Shown here: positions 56,905-64,000 of the stretch, piece after piece
Layout of the letters: the number at the start of each line of letters is the position of its first letter
How positions within the stretch are numbered: the stretch's first letter is position 1
Assembly: GCF_009796865.1 (NCBI RefSeq)
Contig: NZ_CP047028.1
Location: forward strand, 2,356,001-2,420,000
DNA length: 64,000 bases
Source of the DNA: Formosa sp. L2A11
GTDB taxonomy: Bacteria > Bacteroidota > Bacteroidia > Flavobacteriales > Flavobacteriaceae
Direction of reading: 5' to 3'
Program-made: the position numbers and the translations under genes
Notes under the pieces: generated by a model
What the model was told of the DNA's origin: nothing
The model's input: the letters and a program-made list of their open reading frames with translations, nothing else
The model's database searches: none

Positions 56905-57430
56905 AATTGCTTTTTAATTAATGAAAAATATAGATGATAAATGGTTTATTCAATAATAAGATTACCTGCTTTATCATGAGATATTTTATAAAAGTGGATA
57001 AGGTTGTATTTTAAAAACTAAGATACAAAAGAACATGTCTTTTTGTTGTAAAAGGTATAATTATAAATTATAGTTACTGCCCGTCGCCATTCTATAATTT
57101 GTCCTTTATTATTTAAAAAAGTAATCACTATTATGAATTAATAAGGTGAGTTTTCTTTGTCTTGGTAATGAATTGCTATTGTGGCTGTATTTTATTTTTT
57201 TAACATAATATCTTGTAATTATTTTATTTTTTAATTGAAAGATATACAGTTATTAAAGTTCGAAATATGAAGGTTTTAAGTCTTTAAAATTATTGCTAAT
57301 ATCCGATAGGTCTTGGTTTTGAGAAGTTGTTCCGTTTTTTTAAGTTTTATACTTTGCTTAAACTGAATGTTTTCTAGTGTTTATTAAATTAAACTAATCG
57401 GAAAAAGCGGGGGAGAGATCTGTTAAAAAA
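56905..57430. other. Intergenic gap, about 530 bp
   Basis: No gene seen. It contains a 9-bp perfect inverted repeat AAATTATAG (57065-57073) / CTATAATTT (57092-57100) around an unusually GC-rich 18-base loop, of unknown function. Confidence 0.35.
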
Positions 57431-57462
57431 TTTCGTAAATGCTTATAGCATGCATATCTTTG
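57431..57462 (+). promoter_or_regulatory. Promoter of the dehydrogenase gene
   Basis: -7 element TATCTTTG (57455-57462), a perfect match, with TTTCG at 57431-57435 and a 19-base spacer. It overlaps the upstream in-frame ATG at 57450, so translation must start at 57495. Confidence 0.75.
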
Positions 57463-57494
57463 TAGTAATAATTAATAAATTAAATAACTTAAAT

Positions 57495-58376
57495 ATGAAA
57501 AAACCCACTATCGGATTTATCGGACTAGGCCTTATGGGAGGTAACATGGTTGAAAATCTTCAAAAAAGAGGTTTCGAGCTTTCTGTAATGGATCTTAATA
57601 AAGATGAAGTTGCAAAAGTTATCGCTCGCGGTAATGCTACTGAAGCTACTTCTCCAAAAGAATTAGCTGAAAAAAGTGATATTATTATGTTTTGCCTTAC
57701 TACTTCTGCTGTTGTAGAAAAGATTGTATATGGTGAAGAAGGTATCTTAGCTGGTATTAAAGAAGGTGCTGTTTTAATTGATTTTGGAACATCTATTCCT
57801 GCTTCTACTAAAAAAATTGGTAAAGACCTTGCAGAAAAAGGTGCTGGTATGATTGATGCTCCTCTAGGACGTACTCCTGCTCATGCAAAAGACGGATTGC
57901 TTAACATTATGGCTGCTGGAGATAAAGATACTTTCGAAAAAGTTAAACCTGTTTTAGACGAACAAGGTGAAAATGTATTCTATTTAGGTGCTCTTGGTGC
58001 TGGACATACAACTAAGCTTATTAATAACTTTATGGGAATGACAACTGTAGTTGCAATGTCTCAGGCTTTCGCAGCTGCTAAATTAGCTGGTGTAGACACA
58101 CAACAATTGTTTGATATTATGTCTGCAGGTCCTTCTAATTCTCCATTCATGAAATTCTGTAAGCATTACGCTGTAGATAATGTAAGTGATTTAGGTTTCT
58201 CTATTAACAATGCTAATAAAGACCTTGGATACTTTGTACAAATGATGAACGATCTTGGTTCTACTTCTGCTATTGCAGAGGCAACTTCTTCTAACCTTCA
58301 GGCTGCAGTAGCTGCTGATATGGGTAACGGAAATGTTCCAGAAATCTTTGATTATTTCGTAAACTTAAAAAAATAA
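57495..58376 (+). CDS. NAD(P)-dependent 3-hydroxyisobutyrate-dehydrogenase-family oxidoreductase
   Basis: 293 residues from the ATG at 57495. Rossmann motif GFIGLGLMGGNM (about 6-17), DAPLGRTPAHAKDGLL (substrate region), GAGHTTKLINNFM with the catalytic Lys, and NKDLGY towards the end. Members reduce or oxidise beta-hydroxyacids, tartronate semialdehyde or succinic semialdehyde; the substrate is not predictable here. Codons are strongly biased to GCT, ACT, TCT and CTT, unlike most neighbours, which suggests high expression. It has a good promoter and terminator, so it is a single-gene unit. Confidence 0.9.
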   Translation: MKKPTIGFIGLGLMGGNMVENLQKRGFELSVMDLNKDEVAKVIARGNATEATSPKELAEKSDIIMFCLTTSAVVEKIVYGEEGILAGIKEGAVLIDFGTSIPASTKKIGKDLAEKGAGMIDAPLGRTPAHAKDGLLNIMAAGDKDTFEKVKPVLDEQGENVFYLGALGAGHTTKLINNFMGMTTVVAMSQAFAAAKLAGVDTQQLFDIMSAGPSNSPFMKFCKHYAVDNVSDLGFSINNANKDLGYFVQMMNDLGSTSAIAEATSSNLQAAVAADMGNGNVPEIFDYFVNLKK

Positions 58377-58379
58377 TTT

Positions 58380-58405
58380 AAGTATTAATTCAATTAATAC
58401 TTTTT
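58380..58405 (+). terminator. Terminator of the dehydrogenase gene
   Basis: Perfect 10-bp stem AAGTATTAAT / ATTAATACTT with a 3-base loop and T-run, 3 bases after the stop codon. Confidence 0.85.
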
Positions 58406-58936
58406 AGAACTAAGAGATATATTTTGCACAATTTATTGTGTATTTAAAGTTGCGTGTTTTTATTGTAGTTTTTTCTAAAGGAAATTAGATAAATAATGCG
58501 CAACGGTTCTTGGTTTATATTCTTTAATACTGTTTTAATTCCCAAATTTATTTTTCTTCCAATTTAATTGTTCAAGGCGTCCATTTTGGAATCCTATTAA
58601 GTGTTCTTGCTTTTTAATCTGAGTTTAGTAAGATAATAGTCTTAAATATGTTATTTTCTAAATGGCAAGTTCTGTTAAAATTTTTCAATGTAAAAGGTTC
58701 ACAGTACCTTCTAATTACTTTGTTATTTTGTACATCATGTTTAAAATTATGTAGCCTTATTTCAGTACGAGACACTTTTAAAAAAAACATGAGAGTGAAA
58801 TCATTTGCGCGTAAATCTTGCGAATTGATTCTTTAAAGTCAGTTGAGTAATATTTTGAGTTATTATTTTAAACTACTTTTTAAGCGGTTTTAGAACTTTT
58901 TTTTAGAGCCGAGTGAGCATGAATGGCAACGTTAAA
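58406..58936. other. Intergenic gap, about 530 bp
   Basis: AT-rich. A 62-codon frame at 58648-58836 has no recognisable feature and no promoter; I do not call it. It marks the border between the ordinary chromosome and the mobile zone to the right. Confidence 0.35.
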
Positions 58937-59104
58937 TATATAGCTCGTAGGGGAGAGGACTAGCAGTAAGTTATTAGAAACCTCTTAGCCAAATGTAAAC
59001 ATTATGTATTGAAATTTTACTTTTCCAATAGCCAAATTTTACATTTGGCGGTCTTTAATTCATCTCTGCTCTTTCTAAAAAAAACGCCCTATGAACTATA
59101 TATA
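58937..59104. repeat. Structured inverted-repeat element abutting the group II intron
   Basis: Outer arms TATATAGCTCGTAGGG (58937-58952) and CCCTATGAACTATATA (59087-59102) pair over 14 of 16 bases, with the two mismatches able to form G-U pairs in one RNA strand. Inside, GCCAAATGTAAA (58988-58999) and TTTACATTTGGC (59038-59049) pair perfectly over 12 bp. The AGCAG/CTGCT segments between them can extend the stem. No ORF. Possibly a non-coding RNA, a large recombination site or a mobile-element end. The intron begins about 5 bases after it. Confidence 0.65.
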
Positions 59105-59108
59105 GTGT

Positions 59109-60957
59109 GTGTGCCCAGCATGGGCATCTTTTGATTTACCGAAAGGTAAATAATTAATCTATAGGGTGCAAGTCCCTTATGCGCAGGAGTAACGTTCTGA
59201 AGCATTAGTAAGTCGCAAGGGTGAAAACCGTGAGGTTTTATCTGAAGGAAGCGGAACTACAAAACTCGGTACTGACGAACAGAAATCGTATACAGAGGCA
59301 TATTTACTCGGGTAAGCAACCACATCATTGTAACGCCCCAAGATTAACAAAAGGGTAAGTATGTAGATACGGCAGGAATTGAGGGAAAGAAGATGTCATT
59401 ACCTGGGGAGGTCTCTACAACTACGAGTTGGTTATGTAGAGAAGTCAGCAGAAGTCATAGTACTTACAGGAAACGAGGTGCAACAAGAATTGTACAGGTC
59501 TCACGGGTAAGGAAGGACAGAACATTAAATTACGTTGGAATTCGATTAGGATGCTTAGCTAGCCTAGTTTTAAACCAACAGGAGTACACGAATTATTGAA
59601 TCTATGATTGAACAGGTATTAGAAGCAACAAATCTTTATAAAGCAACACGCCAAGTGGAGCGCAATAAAGGTGCGAGCGGCGTAGATGGTATGAAAACAA
59701 CGGCACTTTCGGCATACATATTAGAAAACCGTTCGCTTATATTATCTGCTATTCGCACAAATAGCTATGTTCCAAATTCAATTTTAGGAGTAAAGATTCC
59801 AAAAGGACAGGGTAAAACCCGACTATTAGGAATACCAACGGTAGTAGATAGGTGGCTACAACAGGCGGTAAGCCAACAATTAATGGTTCATTTTGAATAT
59901 GATTTTGAGCCCGTTAGTTATGGATTTCGCCCACAAAAGAACATCCAAAAAGCAGTATTACAAGCTCAAGGGTATATCAATTCTGGTTACCAAGATATTG
60001 TAGATATTGATTTGCAAGGATTCTTTGATGAAGTAGACCACTGTATTTTACTTCAACTTATCTACCGCAAAGTAAAATGTCCAACCACCTTGCGATTAAT
60101 CCGAAAATGGTTAAGAGCTCCCATCTTAATAGATGGAACACTCAAAAAGCGCAGAAAAGGTATCCCGCAAGGTAGCCCCATTAGTCCCTTATTATCTAAC
60201 ATTATGTTAGATGTTTTGGATAAAGAAATGAAAAGCATGGGCTTGCTTTATGTACGCTATGCAGACGACTTTAGCGTTTACGCAAAAAGTAAAAGCGAGG
60301 CAAAAACTATAGGAAATAAACTGTTTATCTTTTTAAGAGATACTTAAATTACTATAAATAAAGCCAAAAGTGGCATCGCAGACCTGTAAACTTTGAGTTA
60401 CTGGACATGGTTTTGTACCTGTTTATAAAAAGGGAGTCAAAGGACAATATGTACTGTGGTAGCAAAGAAAAGTTGGGAAAAGTTTAAACGTAACCTAAAA
60501 AGCATCACCAAGAAAACCAAACCCATGTCGTTATTCGAACGTCTGGATCGGCTTAATCAAGTTTGCCGAGGCTGGATGAATAATTACCGCTTAACTAACA
60601 TCTATGCAAAAGTTAAAAAGCTAGATGAGTGGTAAGAAATCGGTTGCGCTATTGTATTTGGCATGATTGGAAAAAGCTAGAGCGGAAACGTAAAAACCTC
60701 ATTCGATTAGGTATAGAAATCGGACAAGCCTATGCTTGGAGTAGAACAAGAATGGGAGGCTGGGCAGTTGCTCAAAGTCCTATTTTAAAGACTACTATTA
60801 CAGTTTCTAGACTTAAACGAAAAGGGTATAAACCTTTGCTAGATTACATTAATAATACGCAAACTTCAATTTGGTGAACCGCCGTATACGAGACCCGTAC
60901 GTACGGTGGTGTGAGAGGCGCAGTGGCGACTTTTAAGTCGTCACCCGTCTACTCGAT
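59109..60957 (+). mobile_element. Group II intron
   Basis: The 5' end reads GTGTGCCCAGC, matching the GUGYG consensus. Domain I-like helices follow (TTTACCGAAAGGTAAA, GGTGCAAGTCCC). The maturase gene lies within. A domain V-like hairpin at about 60,878-60,915 (CCGCCGTATACG with CGTACGGTGG) and a domain VI-like hairpin (GTGGCGACTT / AAGTCGTCAC, about 60,923-60,943) precede a 3' end near CTACTCGAT. Exact ends are estimates to within a few bases. The maturase is frameshifted, so the copy may splice only with help in trans. Confidence 0.85.
59604..60877 (+). pseudogene. Frameshifted group II intron maturase/reverse transcriptase
   Basis: Residues 1-247 are intact and form a group II reverse transcriptase: GASGVDGM, LLGIPTVVDRWLQQAV, YGFRPQKNIQKAVLQAQ, IPQGSPISPLLSNIM and the catalytic YADD. 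At about 60,345 the frame breaks. The remaining protein is still readable across several frames: RRPVNFELL, KKSWEKFKRNLKSITKK (maturase X domain), then VRNRLRYCIWHDWKK to TQTSIW (60,629-60,877). At least five one-base losses are needed to explain it. No HNH endonuclease domain is seen, as in endonuclease-lacking classes such as C and D. Confidence 0.88.
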
Positions 60958-61069
60958 TGAACGAATCCTCCCTATCGGTCGGAAGCCCTCCTGACTGATT
61001 CAGAATAAGTTATTCTTTTGTAAAAGTAATAGATTTATTAACTTATGGGTAAATTTTAAATCTATTATT

Positions 61070-61968
61070 ATGTTTAAAAAAAAGTAAAACCATTGCTGAA
61101 CGCGCCTTTTCAGATGTAAAGGATTTCAGTCATCTTCAAACCAAACTCGAACAGAGTTTCTCTATTAATGGCAAAGCCAAAAGCACTTTAAACAACTATC
61201 TCCGGTGCTTGGCACACTTAGCTTTGCATTACAACCGAAGTCCTGAAAAACTATCGGTAGAACACGTTCAGAACTATCTTTACCATGCCAAAAACTTCAC
61301 AAAACACCTTCTGAGAGTTTCTTTAAACACACCATTTTCGGACTCAGAGCAGCCTACAAAGTGATGGGCATGGAAGCCAAACGTGTAGCGCTTCCTCAAA
61401 TTAAAAGAGATATTAAACTACCATGTGTTCTAAATAAAGAGGAAGTTAAGCGCCTTTTAAAAGCGCCTAAATATCTTAAGCATCGTTTGATAATAGGTAT
61501 GCTTTACGGCTGTGGATGCGTAGCTACGAACTCTGCGCTGTTAAATTATCTGATCTCGATTTTGAGCGTAAAACCGTGTTTATTCCTAAGAAAAAAGGAA
61601 AAATAGATCGCTATGTGCCTTTGAGTCCGCTTCTGATTAGGGGATTAAAAAAATACATCACAACAGAAAACCCTCAGGGACATCTTTTTAATAGCCAAGT
61701 TTCTAAAGCTGGAGAATCACGCGGATTAACCACCAACGGTATACGCTGGATTATTAAAGAAAACAGAAGTAAAATAGGGAGTTCTAAACAGATAACTGCC
61801 CATACTTTACGGCACACGTTTGCTACACATTTATTAGAGTATGGTGTTGATATCGTCAGTTTAAAGGAACTTCTACATGCACATATCGAGATGACACTCA
61901 CGTATCTTCATGTTGCCAATTTGCCTAGTGGTTCCAAATTTTCTCCCTTGGATAAACTTTACGATTAA
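61070..61968 (+). pseudogene. Tyrosine recombinase of the IS91 element, frameshifted
   Basis: Readable in pieces: AERAFSDVKDFSHLQTKLEQ and TLNNYLRCLAHLALHYNRSP (SAM-like N-domain) from about 61,083; TPSESFFKHTIFGLRAAYK and IKLPCVLNKEEVKRLLKAP up to about 61,510; then RSYELCAVKLSDLDF through the catalytic block HTLRHTFATHLLE and TYLHV with the Tyr. A +1 shift in an A-run follows the ATG, and -1 shifts lie near 61,300 and at the GLRS motif (about 61,515). The expected Gly of LLGHAH is missing (LLHAH, one codon lost). Not functional as it stands. Confidence 0.85.
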
Positions 61969-63104
61969 TGTTTTGTAAACATAAAGTAGCTGACATTTTA
62001 GAAATGGAACAGCTACAGCTCAAAACATTGAGTCTGACCTCTTGGCATTACCGTGGGTTACAAGCCATAAGAAGGTGTCGCACCAAAGCTATGGGTGGCC
62101 ATATTGATAAATGCGATTGTTGCCAAGCCTTACACATTAGTTATAACAGTTGCAGAAATAGACATTGCCCAACATGCCAGGGACACAAACGTGAACAGTG
62201 GATAAAAGCCAGAGAAGGCGAACTATTAAATGTGCCTTATTTTCATATCGTTTTTACGCTTCCAAGTGAGTTTAATACCTACGCCCTGAGTCATGGTAAA
62301 GTAATTTATAGCAGTTTATTTAGAACCGCATGGCAAACCCTGCAACAGTTTGGAGACAACCCCAAACACTTGGGCGCTAAACTGGGTATGATTGCTATAC
62401 TTCATACCTGGGGACAAAACATGAGCCTACATCCGCACTTGCATTGTATTGTTCCTGGCGGTGGATGGCGTAAATGGGACATGGAAAAGTGCAAAAAATA
62501 AAGGTAAATATCTATTCAATGTAAAATCTATGAGCAAGGTGTTTAAGGCTAAATTTATCTCTGAACTTAGGAAAAGTGAAGTAAAAATCCCAAAGAAAGT
62601 TTATAATACAGTGTACAGTAAAAAATGGGTGATCTATGCGAAACAATCTTTTAGAAGTCCAAAATATGTTATTGAATATCTAGGCAGATACACGCATAAA
62701 ATTGCAATAAGTAACCATCGTATTATTGCTGTAGATCGTGAAAATAAAACGGTGACTTTTACCGCGAAAGATTACCGGCACCAAGCTAAAAAGATAAAGT
62801 TGACTTTGTCCAGTGAAGAATTTGTTAGACGCTTTGCTTTGCATATTTTACCCAAGGCTTTACACGCATACGGCATTACGGTATTTTAAGCAGCAGCTGG
62901 AAAAAAGAGAAATTACCGAGACTACAAGCCGAACTGGCTTGTAAAAAGATAGTGAGTATTAAAACAGTCGAACCTGTTTTACACCGTCGTTGTCCCGTTT
63001 GTAAAAAAGGAAAACTACATACCATACTACTATTTAACGATCGTGGTCCTCCCGAAAATTGGAGGGTATTATTAAGAGATAAAAAATTAAATAGGGTCAA
63101 TTAA
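61968..63104 (+). pseudogene. IS91-family HUH transposase, frameshifted
   Basis: The N-terminal zinc-binding part has CDCCQALH and CRNRHCPTCQGHKREQW; the HUH motif is in LHPHLHCIVPGGG (ending about 62,465). The frame then shifts to KNKGKYLFNVKSMSKVFKAK and YLGRYTHKIAISNHRI with the catalytic Tyr. A one-base loss near 62,870 separates it from HYGILSSSWKKEKL and a C-terminal CPVCKKGKL zinc knuckle ending at 63104. In relatives it starts rolling-circle transposition. Two frameshifts leave three fragments. Confidence 0.87.
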
Positions 63105-63482
63105 AAAAAACAATCTGCAAGCGCGGACAGACCTCTCAATGGCTAAACTTAAAATTTAAGCCATTATAAAGTGAAATTATATTAAGTGTTACCGAAAAAA
63201 GAAACAATCTCTTCCAAATAAAGACTGATCAGCGTAGTTTAAACATGTAAACTACAATCGATTACCAAAGCATCCTTCCCTAAACACATCGTTTTCCCCA
63301 TAAGAGACATCTTCTGCCGACTTCGTCAACACAATATTCAGCTCTGGCCTATCGGCGAGCCGAATACTTAGTTATTGTAAAACGTTTTCTACGTTTGATT
63401 TTAATTCTTCTTTTCCAATCTTCAATTCTCAAATTCAAAGTGTCAATTCGGTATGATTATAAATTCAAAATTCCGTAATCCG
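63105..63482. other. Non-coding stretch right of the IS91 element
   Basis: 378 bp with no gene recognised on either strand. The sequence is less AT-rich in its middle (about 63,290-63,365) than the surrounding DNA. Confidence 0.3.
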
Positions 63483-63531
63483 TAACGTGATTAAATTGGT
63501 ATTCTTTTCCAAAGTTTTCAAATTCACGTTA
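63483..63531. repeat. attC-like hairpin
   Basis: Perfect 8-bp outer arms TAACGTGA (63483-63490) and TCACGTTA (63524-63531) enclose a second short stem TTGG/CCAA. It begins just beyond the stop of the broken minus-strand gene (63538), as an integron attC would. The R-box consensus (GTTRRRY) is not met, so this is only a resemblance. Confidence 0.35.
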
Positions 63532-63537
63532 TATGGC

Positions 63538-63905
63538 TTACAATCTTTTCATTGTCGTTTTCTTATTAATATACAAAGTTTTATAATCTCTATATTGAAT
63601 ATCTGGGTCAATTTTTGCAGAGTACACAGCAAGATTTCCAAGCGCAAAAATGAGAGCGAATCCGTTTAAAAAATCAGAAATTGTTTTATTTTCTCGATTT
63701 AATGTGTCTTATAATCCAAAATAAAAGTAAAAATAGAGTTGATGATAAAATTCCGAAAGTAATTCCGTAAGCTCTGTTCATTTCATAATTTCCGAAACTG
63801 AAAATTTGGAATCAGAAATACAATTAGTAGGCTTGCGATTACATACAACGCCAATATTCCGCCAAATTATTTTCAACTTTTTCTTCTTATTCAATCGGCT
63901 TTTTT
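63538..63905 (-). pseudogene. Broken small membrane-protein gene
   Basis: The minus strand reads LNKKKKLKII, then in another frame FGGILALYVIASLLIVFLIP (two-thirds of a membrane helix), then MNRAYGITFGILSSTLFLLL followed by FWIIRHIKSRK, then in a third frame KTISDFLNGFALIFALGN and ending YINKKTTMKRL with the stop at 63540-63538. These look like successive helices of one small membrane protein of about 115 residues split by three shifts. No family recognised. It could instead be two small genes. Confidence 0.4.
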
Positions 63906-64000
63906 AATGTTTTACAACGGTTTGCAATAAGAAAATGTAGGGCATTTCGAAGCTCCTATCTTTCATGTTACACAGCTGTTTATTAAATGTTATATCGTTC

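Larger units (their letters stand above)
61070..63104 (+). mobile_element. IS91-family element with tyrosine recombinase, decayed
   Basis: A tyrosine recombinase gene is followed without spacing by an IS91-type HUH transposase gene, the pairing usual for IS91 elements of Bacteroidota. Both are frameshifted. The start is set at the recombinase ATG and the end at the transposase stop; the terminal ori/ter sequences were not identified, so the true ends lie outside these limits. The sequence around 60,965-61,005 may hold one end. Confidence 0.75.

Noticed and set aside
58648..58836. 62-codon open frame before the mobile zone
   Set aside because: No recognisable motif and no promoter box; likely chance.
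59393..59599. 68-codon frame at the 5' part of the group II intron
   Set aside because: It overlaps the structured RNA domains that precede the maturase start and has no protein signature.

Overview
The window reads as a chromosome segment of a marine-type Bacteroidota bacterium, most likely Flavobacteriaceae. The DNA is AT-rich, there are SusC/SusD, FecR/ECF-sigma and HYC_CC_PP genes, several intergenic regions carry the Bacteroidota -7 motif TAnnTTTG, and Shine-Dalgarno sequences are scarce. I cannot name the species.

Layout from left to right: proline metabolism (proB partial, proC; then putA) with an MBOAT/SGNH acyl-transfer pair between them (1-7.8 kb). A co-directional copper/silver-type efflux island (8.6-21 kb) holds an HYC_CC_PP protein, a CusA-type RND pump, a TolC-like channel, a DUF3347 lipoprotein, an AraC regulator with an HMA-like N-terminus, a CopA-type ATPase with four tandem HMA domains, a CusB-type adaptor and a small HMA-like protein. 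Then come a decayed DUF2541-like gene, a C40 peptidase, a thiolase, a PgpH-like c-di-AMP phosphodiesterase and a tRNA-Ser/tRNA-Pro pair (21-26 kb). Behind the tRNAs lies a collapsed ISAon1-type transposase remnant, followed by a polysaccharide-utilisation locus (26.8-36.8 kb): FecR, ECF sigma, SusC, SusD, a YdcF-like protein and a GH92 enzyme whose presumed general-acid Glu is a Gln. A secreted nucleoside hydrolase with a sugar-kinase-like gene, DUF547, DoxX and a LipL32-like protein follow.

From 42 to 53.4 kb there is a complete L-fucose-to-pyruvate module: FucP uptake, FucI isomerase, FGGY kinase, a RhaD-type aldolase, lactaldehyde dehydrogenase and LutABC lactate oxidation, arranged divergently around an AraC regulator. 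A beta-helix lipoprotein, a GyrI-like protein, a peroxiredoxin and a 3-hydroxyisobutyrate-dehydrogenase-like gene follow.

The right end (58.9-64 kb) is a mobile, decayed zone. It holds a ~170-bp structured inverted-repeat element directly abutting a group II intron with a frameshifted maturase, an IS91-family element (tyrosine recombinase plus HUH transposase, both frameshifted) and a broken membrane-protein gene flanked by attC-like hairpins. Most of the frameshifts here are one-base losses, and frameshifted genes of this kind are concentrated at this end.

The observations I rate highest are the GH92 Glu-to-Gln variant, the near-identical HMA repeats, the LipL32-like protein and the structured element at the intron insertion point.
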